From Acidobacteriaceae bacterium (GTDB taxonomy: Bacteria; Acidobacteriota; Terriglobia; Terriglobales; Acidobacteriaceae): DNA of 64,000 bases. Of this stretch, positions 21,271-30,843 are shown in pieces; the stretch's first letter is position 1, and the number at the start of each line of letters is the position of its first letter. Below the pieces are notes generated by a model. It saw nothing but the letters and a program-made list of their open reading frames with translations, made no database searches and was not told the DNA's origin. The stretch lies in NCBI GenBank assembly GCA_003160215.1, contig PLQW01000154.1, forward strand, positions 45,012-109,011, read 5' to 3'. A program made the position numbers and the translations under genes.

Positions 21271-22797
21271 ATGATAACGGCAGAGAATCGCAAGTGGTGG
21301 GTGGTAGCTGCGATGGCGCTGCCGCTGTTCATTCTCACGATTGATTTCTTTGGCATCACAGTCGCTCTTCCATCCATCGGACACGATCTGAGGACGAGCA
21401 CGACGGGGCTGGAATGGACCATCAATGCCTTCATGCTGGCCTTTGCGGCACCGCTGCTTGCCGTCGGACGGCTGGGCGACATCATTGGCCGCCGAAAAGT
21501 ATTGCTCATCGGCACCGTGATTTTTGCGATCGGCTCGGCATTGTGCGGGGTGGCCGAGAACGACTGGTGGCTGATCGCTGCACGCGCCGTGCAGGGTCTC
21601 GGCGCAGCCATGTTCTTCTCCAACTCGCTGTCCATTGTGAGCAACGCCTTTCCCGCAGAGCAGCGCGGGGTGGGCATTGGTGCGTGGTCTTCCATTGGGA
21701 CCATCGGCTCGGCAATCGGTCCTTTGGTGGGCGGCGTGTTGACGCAATACCTTTCCTGGCACTGGTTCTTCCTGGTGAATATCCCGATTGCCGTGGTGGC
21801 CATCGTTCTGACGCTGGTGGCGGTGCCGGAATCGCGAGATGAGACTGCGCGTGGAGTGGATCTGGCCGGGTTCGTCACCGTGACGGTCGGCTTTGTTCTC
21901 TTAGTAGTGGGTGTCGAGCTTGTCGATAGTCTGGGCGCCGCATCGCCCATCGTGATTGGTGCGCTGGTCGCAGGGGCCCTGGTGCTGGTGCTTTTCTATG
22001 CGATCGAGTCGCACATCAAGAATCCGCTGGTGGAGTTCGGCATTTTTGAGAACTGGAGCTTTGTCGGGACTTCGGGTGTGGCGGCAATCGCTAATTATGT
22101 TTTCGGCGCCTTGACCTTTTTCATGACCCTTTACCTGCAGCACGTGCTCAATTTTTCGCCCGTGAAAACCGGCCTTGTTTTCCTCGCTTACACTGTGCCT
22201 TTTATTCCGATGTCAACCGTTGCCGGACGCGCCTTGCGTCCCTGGGGTGCGCGCCTGTGCATGACGATTGGCATGGCCTTGGTTGCCATCTCTTTCGCGG
22301 TGTTCGCCTTTATCAGTCCCGCCAGCGGCGTCATGCTTTCGGTCGTGGGGCTGGTCGTCCACAGTGTCGGCCAGGCCTATGCCTACAACATATCCACGGC
22401 CGCGGCCATGGACCTGGTTCCCGCACAGAAAGCCGGCGAAGTTTCGGGATTGATTTCAACCATTCGCATGATCTCCCTCGTTTTTGGAGTGGCGGTGACC
22501 GGCGCACTCTTCAAGACCCTCGAGAAGAGGAAGTTGTTCGATCTCTTCGCGGCCGCCGGCAGGAATCTGACCCTGGCCGAGCGGGCGGAGGTGAAAGGGC
22601 TCCTTTCGGGTTCCGTGGATGCGCAGGCCAAGTTAGCTGCGCTGGTGCCTGAGGCGGCCCACCAGATGGAAGGCATCGTGCACGGCGCATTTGTGCACGG
22701 GCTGGACGGAGTCATGGTGCTTTGCCTGGTGCTTTCGCTGGTGGGCGTCGCTTCCGCGCTGCTGGTTAGCGAGAAGAAAGCGGGTCAGAACAAGTAG
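21271..22797 (+). CDS. MFS transporter, DHA2/EmrB-QacA type
   Basis: 14-TM-like hydrophobic profile; LGDIIGRRKVLLIGTVIFAIGSALCG; ALPSIGHDL. Confidence 0.92.
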   Translation: MITAENRKWWVVAAMALPLFILTIDFFGITVALPSIGHDLRTSTTGLEWTINAFMLAFAAPLLAVGRLGDIIGRRKVLLIGTVIFAIGSALCGVAENDWWLIAARAVQGLGAAMFFSNSLSIVSNAFPAEQRGVGIGAWSSIGTIGSAIGPLVGGVLTQYLSWHWFFLVNIPIAVVAIVLTLVAVPESRDETARGVDLAGFVTVTVGFVLLVVGVELVDSLGAASPIVIGALVAGALVLVLFYAIESHIKNPLVEFGIFENWSFVGTSGVAAIANYVFGALTFFMTLYLQHVLNFSPVKTGLVFLAYTVPFIPMSTVAGRALRPWGARLCMTIGMALVAISFAVFAFISPASGVMLSVVGLVVHSVGQAYAYNISTAAAMDLVPAQKAGEVSGLISTIRMISLVFGVAVTGALFKTLEKRKLFDLFAAAGRNLTLAERAEVKGLLSGSVDAQAKLAALVPEAAHQMEGIVHGAFVHGLDGVMVLCLVLSLVGVASALLVSEKKAGQNK

Positions 22798-24014
22798 ATC
22801 AGGTTGATGGCCGATGTGAACTGCTGGCCGACGAGAGTGTCGCGCCTTTGAAACACGTTTTTGTTCGACAGATCCAGACGAATCTCCCCGCGCACCGCGA
22901 ACTTGCCGTCCAGCTTCTTCAGACGCCGGTCGAGGTCCGAGAACTTTGCGGCCATGTCGTATTCCGGAGTCAACGTGTATCCCTGAAGGGTCTGCGGCAC
23001 TCCGGTACGAGTACCTCCACCGTCGTTGAAAACTTCTCCCCGAAAAGCCAGCGAGAATGGTTTCGTTAGGTTGTACTTGGCATACCCGGCCAAGCCTTTC
23101 CAGATTGCGTCATGGCCAACGGCGACTCCGTTCTCCTCGTGGGCGTAGAGCGCATCGAAACCGAGGTTCAGCTTCGAAGTCGTTTTCCAGCTGCCTACGA
23201 CTTCGTATGCGCTGCGCTGGTCGTAATCGTTCTTCGGGCGCTCCGGGCCATGAATAAAATTGAAGTACAGCGCTGTGGTCTTGGTTGGAGTCACCGTTAT
23301 TTGTCCGCCCACCGAGTAACCATGATTCAACCTTTGAAACTCATCCCATCCATTCGTCACTAGCAGCATTTCGGAAATCTTGCTGGTGAACGCGTAGGTG
23401 GCTTTCACTCCGGTATGCGTAAACGGCACACCGAAGCCGAAGATGAATCCGCGGCTGAATTCGTCGTTGTAACCGTCATACCCGCCGATGATCTCCGACC
23501 CCATGTGAGTGGCAAACTTCCCGGCATCGAAGCGCAGTCCCTTGCCCAGAGGCGCGATGTAACTGAGGTACATCTCAGGAATATCGACGTGATGGGCTAT
23601 CCCGGTCTGGCAGTTCCGGAACAAGCCGTAAGCCGCAGTGACCTCCGGAACGCCGGAGCCGGCGATCAGGTTGAAGCGGAACCCAAACTGGTTGGGCTTT
23701 TCAATGGCGCGCTGGATCACCAGTTGCGCCATGTCAAGCTGAGGATCGTTGTCGTTGAAATCGAAGACGCGGAATTGGTTCAGGCGAGAGCCAGGCTGGT
23801 TGGTATTGTACTCGTACGATAGCGACAGGAAACCGTTCGCGGTGATCCCGCGCCACCATGCGTGAGTTTCGGGGGTGCCGGCCGGATTAGCCGATGCCAG
23901 TCCTGCGGCGACAGGGTTCTCCTGTGCACCCAAAAGCAGGGGTGAGAGCAACATCACCCCTGCCAAGGTAACGCTTCCCAGGAACCGGCCAAACGCGACG
24001 AGCGTCTCCGCCAT
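22785..24014 (-). CDS. Outer-membrane beta-barrel porin (OmpL-like / BBP2 family)
   Basis: Signal peptide then GFLSLSYEYNTNQPGSRLNQFRVFDFNDNDPQLDMAQLVIQRA; terminal aromatic YLF. Confidence 0.8.
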   Translation of the reverse strand: MAETLVAFGRFLGSVTLAGVMLLSPLLLGAQENPVAAGLASANPAGTPETHAWWRGITANGFLSLSYEYNTNQPGSRLNQFRVFDFNDNDPQLDMAQLVIQRAIEKPNQFGFRFNLIAGSGVPEVTAAYGLFRNCQTGIAHHVDIPEMYLSYIAPLGKGLRFDAGKFATHMGSEIIGGYDGYNDEFSRGFIFGFGVPFTHTGVKATYAFTSKISEMLLVTNGWDEFQRLNHGYSVGGQITVTPTKTTALYFNFIHGPERPKNDYDQRSAYEVVGSWKTTSKLNLGFDALYAHEENGVAVGHDAIWKGLAGYAKYNLTKPFSLAFRGEVFNDGGGTRTGVPQTLQGYTLTPEYDMAAKFSDLDRRLKKLDGKFAVRGEIRLDLSNKNVFQRRDTLVGQQFTSAINLIYLF

Positions 24015-24016
24015 CG

Positions 24017-25318
24017 CTATTCTCTGGTGCCGACCAGATCTCCCTTTCCGTCGATCCGCTCAATCAGATCGTGGGGTTCGCCTTGAAACAGCTCTTCCAC
24101 TTCGAGGGTCTCATAGGCGTGCTCACCATGAATGGATTCATCCAGGCCGAGTTCTTCGCTCATCTCTGTGACTTTGACCGGAGTGAACAGGTTAATGACC
24201 CATAGCATGCCGTAGGTGAAAGCGAATGCCCATACGGAGGAGAAGAGAACCGCGACCACTTGTTTCACGAAGAACGACGGGTTGCCATACAGCAAACCAT
24301 TCGTGCCCGCGGGATTGAACGCTTTGTTGGCGAACAGTCCCAGCATAAGGATGCCGAGGAAGCCACCGACTCCGTGCACGCCCCAAACATCGAGTGCGTC
24401 GTCCCAGTGCAGGTGGTTCTTCATTTCGACCGCGAAGTAGCAAACCACGCCTGACACCAGTCCAATGATGACGGCCGTGGTGGGCGAAACATAGCCCGCC
24501 GCGGGAGTGATGGTCGCGAGTCCGGCGACCGCGCCGGTGAGAAGTCCGAGGAACTTGGGCTTTCTCTCCCGGAACCAGGCCACCGCCAACCAAGCCACGG
24601 CGGCGAACGAAGCGGCGATATCGGTATTAAGGAACGCGGTTGCGGTCACCGAGTCAACCCGCATTTCGCTGCCGGCGTTGAAGCCGTACCAGCCGAACCA
24701 CAACAGTCCCGTGCCCAAGGCAACTAGGGGAATGCTGTGGGGGCCGCGATCGAGTATCCGGCGCTTGCCTACGTAGAGGACAGATGCCAGTGCAGCCAAT
24801 CCGGCAATGTTGTGCACCACGATGCCACCGGCAAAGTCGAGCACTCCCCAGCGCTGTAGGATTCCGCCGCCCCAAACCATGTGCACGAAGGGGAAGTAAA
24901 CGAAAGTGAGCCACGCCGTCAGAAACAGGCAGTAAGCCTTGAAACTCACGCGGTTGGTGAAGGCCCCCGAAATGAGAGCTGGGGTGATAATGGCGAACAT
25001 CATTTGATAGGCGATGAAAACCATCATGGGAATGGTGTTGTTGGGCGACGCCGTGGTGAGATCAATGCCGCGCAGGCAGGCGTTATGAAGGTTGCCGATG
25101 ATGCCGTGCCAGTCACCGCTGAAGCACAGCGAATATCCGTATAGATACCAGATGACGGTCGTCCAGCCCATCGAGACGAAGCTCTGGATCATGATGGCCA
25201 GAACATTCTTCCGTCCTACCAGCCCGCCATAAAAGAAGGCGAGGCCTGGGGTCATGAGCATGACCAGGCTGGTGCACAAAATCATGAAACCGGTATTACC
25301 GGTGTCAAGGTGAAGCAT
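24017..25318 (-). CDS. amtB: Ammonium transporter
   Basis: MTPGLAFFYGGLVGRKNVLAIMIQSF...DDALDVWGVHGVGGFLGILMLGLFA. Confidence 0.95.
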   Translation of the reverse strand: MLHLDTGNTGFMILCTSLVMLMTPGLAFFYGGLVGRKNVLAIMIQSFVSMGWTTVIWYLYGYSLCFSGDWHGIIGNLHNACLRGIDLTTASPNNTIPMMVFIAYQMMFAIITPALISGAFTNRVSFKAYCLFLTAWLTFVYFPFVHMVWGGGILQRWGVLDFAGGIVVHNIAGLAALASVLYVGKRRILDRGPHSIPLVALGTGLLWFGWYGFNAGSEMRVDSVTATAFLNTDIAASFAAVAWLAVAWFRERKPKFLGLLTGAVAGLATITPAAGYVSPTTAVIIGLVSGVVCYFAVEMKNHLHWDDALDVWGVHGVGGFLGILMLGLFANKAFNPAGTNGLLYGNPSFFVKQVVAVLFSSVWAFAFTYGMLWVINLFTPVKVTEMSEELGLDESIHGEHAYETLEVEELFQGEPHDLIERIDGKGDLVGTRE

Positions 25319-25599
25319 GAGAACCTCCAGGAGATAAAATGCGGCAGAAAGTTAGCTCATCGCCCCGACAGGAGCGGGACTCGAGGGAAGCGCTAGCACA
25401 GTGACTGCCGGAAGATCGGAAACCGGAGAGGCAGTCGGCAACGCTTTGGGTAGGCAATCCCCTCTTCACGTTCGAGACGAGCAGGCTATGGAATGCAATC
25501 GCGTATAAGGGCGAGGGGAGCGTACTATGCCTCGTAGCAATGTCCGAAAAGCAGCATCTGCCGCCCCATAAGTTTCTTCTTCTGGTGTAGCGGAATCTG

Positions 25600-25613
25600 T
25601 GTGACGCGTCACA
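25600..25613. promoter_or_regulatory. Perfect 14-bp palindrome upstream of amtB
   Basis: TGTGACGCGTCACA. Confidence 0.4.
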
Positions 25614-25695
25614 AGATGGGGTGATAACGGGCGGTGAGCTTGGAAGATCTAGGGCGATTTGAGGTGGGGTTTATCCGCTTTTGATGAGTACAGCA

Positions 25696-25876
25696 GGGCT
25701 TTTTAGGGGGTGTGTGAGAACTGTGCCGTCCCTGAAGGGACTCGTTGATTTTTTTGGACTTTACCCAGGGCTTACGCCCTGGGCTAATATTGTTTCGCCC
25801 CTGCGGGGCTAGATTTTGCGCAATTCGTTCCACCCTGACAACTCAAAACGAGTTATCACACATACGCTCTAAAGGC
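25696..25876. repeat. MITE-like interspersed repeat, copy C (most complete)
   Basis: Left GGGCTTTTTAGGGGGTGTGTGAGAAC; right GTTATCACACATACGCTCTAAAGGCC; internal CCGTCCCTGAAGGGACTCG, ACCCAGGGCTTACGCCCTGGGCT, CCCCTGCGGGG. Confidence 0.7.
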
Positions 25877-25881
25877 CGGCT

Positions 25882-26613
25882 CTACCTAGGAGGCACACCA
25901 GCGCTGGAACCGCTGTGGCCGTCTGGCACAGCCAACTTCGCCAGCTTGCCGACATTCGGCACTTCCAGATCGGGATGGGCTTGGACCCGCTTGGTGGCTG
26001 TCGCCTCTTTGCCCTGTCTGCGATTGACCCACACGGTGGCAATCTCTAGGGCATGCGCGGGTACCACATCGTGGTACAAGCTCTCGGCAACATGCAGCAG
26101 GCGCTCGCGCGGAATTTGGAAGCGGCGTAACAACGCCTCGAAATTATTGAACGACGGTTTGTAACTGTGTACTTGTTGAGCGGTTACCACGGCGTCGAAA
26201 CATGCCTCCAGCTTCGGCGCAGTGTAGGCGAACAAGTCGTCGTCAATATTGGAAAGCACGGCCAGCTTGTAGCGGGACTGCAAACGGCGCAGTGCGGGGA
26301 CCGTATCGGCAAAGGGCTGCCAGTTTCGGATCGATTCCGCCAGTCCGTTGGCCTCGGCGGTGCCGACGGAGAAGTGCAGCTCGCGAGCGAAGTCGCGAAC
26401 CACCTGTGCCAGCACCTCGCGATAGCTGCGGTAGGGACCGCTTTGGGCGCGCGGCTCCAATTCCGAATAGAGATTGAGAATCTGGGCGTCGCTGAGCGCG
26501 TGGCCCTTGCTCTCCAGCAACGGACGCAAGTAGCTGAGCAGGCCGGTTTCCCAGTCAATCAATGTGCCGTAGCAGTCGAAGGAAAGCCATTCAAAGCGTG
26601 CGAAATCTATCAA
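25882..26613 (-). CDS. HAD family hydrolase (haloacid dehalogenase type II-like)
   Basis: FEWLSFDCYGTLIDWETGLLSYLRPLL...LAVLSNIDDDLFAYT...SYKPSFNNFEALLRR. Confidence 0.85.
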   Translation of the reverse strand: MIDFARFEWLSFDCYGTLIDWETGLLSYLRPLLESKGHALSDAQILNLYSELEPRAQSGPYRSYREVLAQVVRDFARELHFSVGTAEANGLAESIRNWQPFADTVPALRRLQSRYKLAVLSNIDDDLFAYTAPKLEACFDAVVTAQQVHSYKPSFNNFEALLRRFQIPRERLLHVAESLYHDVVPAHALEIATVWVNRRQGKEATATKRVQAHPDLEVPNVGKLAKLAVPDGHSGSSAGVPPR

Positions 26614-27806
26614 AACGACGATTTTCCCGTGCCGGCCACCGGCGTTACCTTGTGCGAAGCAAACTCGCGCTCGAGCGCTTCCAGGGGAGACGGCTCCGGC
26701 TCTTTTTCGGCCGGTTGCGCGGCGGCGCTTTCAGGTTGGGCCTCGACGTTTTGGACGACTGCGGGTTCCGGCGAGGTATTTCCGTTGCCGGCAACTGCGG
26801 CCGACTTTCGCGCCTCCGCCTCTCGCGACGCGGACAGGCCCTTTTCCAGAAATTTCTTGGTATTCAGCAGCGGACGCGCCAGCGATGGGTTGTAGCTGGT
26901 CCACGGGCTGTCGTAATCGGCCTCACGCTCGAACTGTGCGCGCATGCTCTCCATCTTGGAGTCGAGATCGTCGAGATAGTGCAGCATGAGCGCCTCGGGA
27001 AACATAGGCAGTTTAGGCGAACCAAATTCATAGTGCCCGTGATGGCTGATGATCATGTGCTCGATCAGGATCTTCAACTCGCCGGGAAAGCCGGGCAGAT
27101 GCGCGAGCTTCTCGTGCAGCATTTCCAGTTCGATGATCATGTGTCCCAGCAACTGGCCCTCGGTGGTGTACGCAATCGAGCGCTGATACGCGAGTTCGTG
27201 CAGCTTTCCAATGTCGTGCAGGAAGGCGCCGCTCAGCAGCAGGTCGCGGTTCACCTGGGGATAGTTGCGGGCGGCAAGGTCGCAAACGGTAAACAGCGAG
27301 ACCACGTGGTCGAGCAGCCCGCCGACAAACGCGTGGTGCAGCGTCTTGGCCGCGGGCGCGTTCTTGTACGCGGCGACGATCGCCTCGTCGGCCATGAATT
27401 CCTGGAGCAGCGATTTCAGCCAGCGATTCTCGAAGCTCTCGACGAATTCGCTCAGCGTGCGCCATAGCCCATCAATGTCCTTCGAGGTCTTGGGAAGGTA
27501 GTCGGAGTAGTCGATCTCCGGATCTTCCAGCTTGCGCAACTTGTGGATGGTGAGCTGCCAGCGCCCGTTGTACTTGTGGACCACGCCCTTCACTTTGACA
27601 AAGTCGTCCTGCTCGAACGAATCAAGGGTGTCGGCGACGTTGTCCCACATGTTCGCCTGCAGTTGGCCGCTGCGGTCGGCCAGAGTGACGGAAAGGTAAA
27701 GTTCACCATTTTTTTTGGACTTCACCTGCTTGGCAGCTACCACGAAGAGCGAGGTGATGGTCTGGTTCTCCAGCCGGGCGCAATCGCAAATGTAGAATTC
27801 CTTCAT
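26610..27806 (-). CDS. OB-fold + HD-domain 3'-5' exoribonuclease (YhaM-like)
   Basis: VTLADRSGQLQANMWDN (OB fold); LSGAFLHDIGKLHEL and ISHHGHYEFGSPKLPMFPEALMLHYLDDLDSK. Confidence 0.88.
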   Translation of the reverse strand: MKEFYICDCARLENQTITSLFVVAAKQVKSKKNGELYLSVTLADRSGQLQANMWDNVADTLDSFEQDDFVKVKGVVHKYNGRWQLTIHKLRKLEDPEIDYSDYLPKTSKDIDGLWRTLSEFVESFENRWLKSLLQEFMADEAIVAAYKNAPAAKTLHHAFVGGLLDHVVSLFTVCDLAARNYPQVNRDLLLSGAFLHDIGKLHELAYQRSIAYTTEGQLLGHMIIELEMLHEKLAHLPGFPGELKILIEHMIISHHGHYEFGSPKLPMFPEALMLHYLDDLDSKMESMRAQFEREADYDSPWTSYNPSLARPLLNTKKFLEKGLSASREAEARKSAAVAGNGNTSPEPAVVQNVEAQPESAAAQPAEKEPEPSPLEALEREFASHKVTPVAGTGKSSF

Positions 27807-27959
27807 AGCGGGACCTGCGGGCACATCGCGACAAGACAATGCGGCCAGGGGTTCATGGTATCGCACTTGGCGGTGGATGGCGCCAGAGAAACGCGGGAAC
27901 GCCAACCGCGGTAGAAGGAAGGGCGTCTCCCCGCGCGTCCTTCAGACTAAGAGCTACAG

Positions 27960-28090
27960 ATAACCACAGAGATACCGAGGCACAGAGAAGGACGAAATCG
28001 ATCACGGATATTCACGGATTCTCGCGGATTTGATTTTGAGGTTCTTGACTGGAACAAAATCCGTGTTCATCCGTGAAAATCCGTGGTCAA
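27960..28090. repeat. Intergenic inverted repeat
   Basis: ataaccacagagataccgaggcacagagaa ... atcacggatattcacggattctcgcggattt ... aaaatccgtgttcatccgtgaaaatccgtggt. Confidence 0.65.
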
Positions 28091-28180
28091 AACAAGCCGG
28101 TTGCGGCGGCAATAAGAATGCCATGTTCTAATTCAAAAAGGCGCACCGCAGCGCGCCTCCCGGTAACTTAATCGCTGAAA

Positions 28181-29320
28181 CTAAAAGAGTCCCAGCTTCT
28201 TCTTTTTCTTCACCTTCGACGAGCCTTCGGTCGCGGTCGTGGTGTAGATCGGTTTGGTTTCGTTGGGGCTGGCGCCGGTGTCGACGTAGCCGGCCTTGAT
28301 GTCAATGTAGGCATCCTCGCGCAGCTTAGTCAGGTAATCGCGTAACGAGGGCTGCATCTTGGTCATGTAGATCTGTTCTTGAACCCGGTTCTCCACTTCT
28401 TTCAAAGGAGGAACACCGGGGGTCTGGTGTTCGGTGATCTTCAAGATGACCCATCCCTGATTGGTGCGGACAGGCTCGGTGTAGCCACTCGGGTCCATGG
28501 TGAACACCCGTTGCTCGAGCTCTTTGGAGAGGGTACCGCGCTTGAAGTACTCCAGATCGCCGCCCGCGGCGGCAGTCGGACCGTCTGAGTATTGTTTGGC
28601 CAGGTCCTCGAACTTGCCACCCTTCTTCAACAGGTCGTAAACCTTGTCCGCCTTGGCCTTGGCTGCCGCGACCACTTCCGCGCTCGGGGCCACCGGCAGC
28701 ACTTCCTGCCCCTTCTCCGTCTTCACCGCCGGCTCCTTCTGGGTGGAAATCAGGATCTCGCTCATGCGAACTTGTTCAGGGCGCTCCATCTCGGCTTTGT
28801 GCTGGTCGTAGAACTGCTGGATCTCCTGCTGCGACACCGTGATGTGCCCGCCCACTTCCTGGCTAATCACGCGTTGCGAGATAATGCTGTTCTTCATGTT
28901 CTGTTTGAATTCTTCCCAGGAGACGCCCTGCGCCTGGGCCGCCTTCTCCAAGTCTTCCATGGATTCGGCGTGCATCTGTTTGCGCAGCTCGTCGAGCCGC
29001 TTGACCACCTCAGTGTCCGCGGAGATCGCCAACTCCTCGCCTTTTTGCAGCAGCAGTTGCTGGTCAATGAGGTCGCGGAGCAAGTCCTGCTCGCGCTCCT
29101 TGGTGTCGGAGCCCAAACCGGAGGAGTCCGGCTGGCGGGACTCGGCAAGCAATTGTTCGCGGCTGCGGCGCAGATCGGCCCGGGTGACGATGTTGTTGTT
29201 GATCCGGGCGATGATTTCCTCGACGACGGTTTCGTCCTGGCCGGCCGATTGGCTGGATTGGGCAATTACCAGGGGAGCACCCAGGAATATCGCGAACAGA
29301 AGCACAGCAAATTTCTTCAT
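28181..29320 (-). CDS. Parvulin-type peptidyl-prolyl isomerase (SurA/PrsA-like)
   Basis: Signal peptide; EEIIARINNNIVTRADLRRSREQLL; FEDLAKQYSDGPTAAAGGDLEYFKRGTLSKELEQRVF. Confidence 0.9.
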   Translation of the reverse strand: MKKFAVLLFAIFLGAPLVIAQSSQSAGQDETVVEEIIARINNNIVTRADLRRSREQLLAESRQPDSSGLGSDTKEREQDLLRDLIDQQLLLQKGEELAISADTEVVKRLDELRKQMHAESMEDLEKAAQAQGVSWEEFKQNMKNSIISQRVISQEVGGHITVSQQEIQQFYDQHKAEMERPEQVRMSEILISTQKEPAVKTEKGQEVLPVAPSAEVVAAAKAKADKVYDLLKKGGKFEDLAKQYSDGPTAAAGGDLEYFKRGTLSKELEQRVFTMDPSGYTEPVRTNQGWVILKITEHQTPGVPPLKEVENRVQEQIYMTKMQPSLRDYLTKLREDAYIDIKAGYVDTGASPNETKPIYTTTATEGSSKVKKKKKLGLF

Positions 29321-29580
29321 CGAATACCTGATCAGGCGGGCCTATACACGGGAAGTCTCACCTGGGACCAAAATCGCTTACTCGTTGGAGCTATTCTACC
29401 GTGTCTGGCCGTGTCGTGCTGGCCGACAGCGGCAGCGGAGAAATACTGCGCCCCCGGCGGGCTAGAGAGGCTGCTGAAAAAGTCATTTCGAGGTACCGCA
29501 GGGGCTAGCGCTCCAGCGGTTCCAGGATTGGCGTATCCGCTTGCACTACCCAAGGTACAACCACTCTGGAATCGCTCGCA

Positions 29581-29710
29581 GGTCACATGGAGAGAATGTC
29601 ATCAGTGTTGATGATCAATTCAACTTTGCGCCGCTCAGCCCCACGTCTAACCTCATCCATGACTGGCCGTGCTCCGGTACCCGTGCCGACCACCAAGCGA
29701 CGGCATTTCC
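29581..29710 (-). pseudogene. Partial, internally deleted copy of the Mth938-domain gene (compare 39703-40050)
   Basis: KCRRLVVGTGTGARPVMDEVRRGAERRKVELII then a jump to the sequence before the stop (cattctctccatgtgacctg versus cattctccatgtgacctg). Confidence 0.75.
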
Positions 29711-29790
29711 TCCGATAAGGATACAGCCGGAAAAGGCCCGACCTGTCAGCATCGCATGATGGAGGGGGAGAGTTGTCCTGAGGGCACGCC
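29711..29790 (-). promoter_or_regulatory. Candidate structured leader, copy 1
   Basis: Reverse complement (gcgtgccctcaggacaactct..ccatcatgcgatgctgacaggtcgggccttttccggctgtatccttatcggag) aligns along its length to 36625-36706. Confidence 0.35.
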
Positions 29791-29856
29791 TCCAGAACCT
29801 CAATGAGGTCGTGACAATCGGTTGGACCGGACATCACGTCCACCGCAGGCGCTATT

Positions 29857-30843
29857 GTGACCCGCCTCACAGCAACGCAATGCTCGCCCGGGCGAGAATG
29901 GGGCATGATCTCCAGCACAGCCGCACGCACCAGACAGGAAATAACGAACTTCGCCGAACTCCGCCGTCGCGCTCAGCCGCTGGGTCCCAAACGTGTTGCG
30001 ATAGTTGCGGCGGACGGCGAGGTTGCCCTGACAGCAGCCGATGGCGCGCTGCATCTTGGGATTGCCATTCCAGTGCTGATTGGCAACGAGCGAAAAATTC
30101 GCGCCAAGGCGGAGGCGCTCGGGCTCTCTGGCTTGATCGCCGGGGCAGAGTTTGTCAGCGCAGAGGATGCTGCAACCGTCGCGATACACATGGCGCGCGA
30201 TGGCCACGTGGACCTCTTGCTGAAAGGGCATCTCCGCACAGATGAACTCTTGCGAGCCGTGCTGGACAAGCAGGCTGGCCTGCGGACGGGACGTCTGTTA
30301 AGCGACGTGCTCCTCTACGAGGACAAGCTCGCGGGTGAGATCAGATTGGTCGGCATCACCGATGGCGGCCTGAATGTCTCGCCCAACCTGGAGCAGAAGA
30401 AGCAAATCGTGCAAAACGCAATCGAGGTCATGCGTTGCCTGGGACTGGCGCGTCCGAAGATCGCCCTCATGAGCGCCACGGAAGCGGTCAGCGAGTCGGT
30501 GCCCTCGAGTATGGACGCCAGGCTGCTTACCGAGATGGGAGAGGCCGGGCAGTTCGGTGACGTCGAGGTCTTCGGCCCGCTTGCCCTCGATTGCGCACTT
30601 TTGGAGTCTGCGGCGCAGGCGAAGGGCATCGCGCATCCAGTGGCAGGTCATGCCGACTGCATGGTGGTCCCGAACATCGAGGCGGGCAACCTTCTTGGAA
30701 AATCCGTGAAGTATTTGGGCGGCTCGCAGTGCGCGCACGTGGTGGCTGGCGCGAAGGTCCCGATCCTGATTCCATCGCGCGTGGAGAGTGTGGATGACAA
30801 GGTGAACTCCATCGCTCTGGGGGTGATCTTTGCAGGCCGGTGA
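29857..30843 (+). CDS. ptb: Phosphate butyryl-/acetyltransferase (true start possibly 29907)
   Basis: DLLLKGHLRTDELLRAVL...GITDGGLNVSPNLEQKKQIVQNAIEVMRCLG...VPNIEAGNLLGKSVKYLGG. Confidence 0.88.
   Translation: MTRLTATQCSPGREWGMISSTAARTRQEITNFAELRRRAQPLGPKRVAIVAADGEVALTAADGALHLGIAIPVLIGNERKIRAKAEALGLSGLIAGAEFVSAEDAATVAIHMARDGHVDLLLKGHLRTDELLRAVLDKQAGLRTGRLLSDVLLYEDKLAGEIRLVGITDGGLNVSPNLEQKKQIVQNAIEVMRCLGLARPKIALMSATEAVSESVPSSMDARLLTEMGEAGQFGDVEVFGPLALDCALLESAAQAKGIAHPVAGHADCMVVPNIEAGNLLGKSVKYLGGSQCAHVVAGAKVPILIPSRVESVDDKVNSIALGVIFAGR

Noticed and set aside
20967-21950. 327-aa minus-strand ORF
   Set aside because: Overlaps the start of the MFS gene; Pro/Ser/Thr-rich translation typical of a shadow frame.
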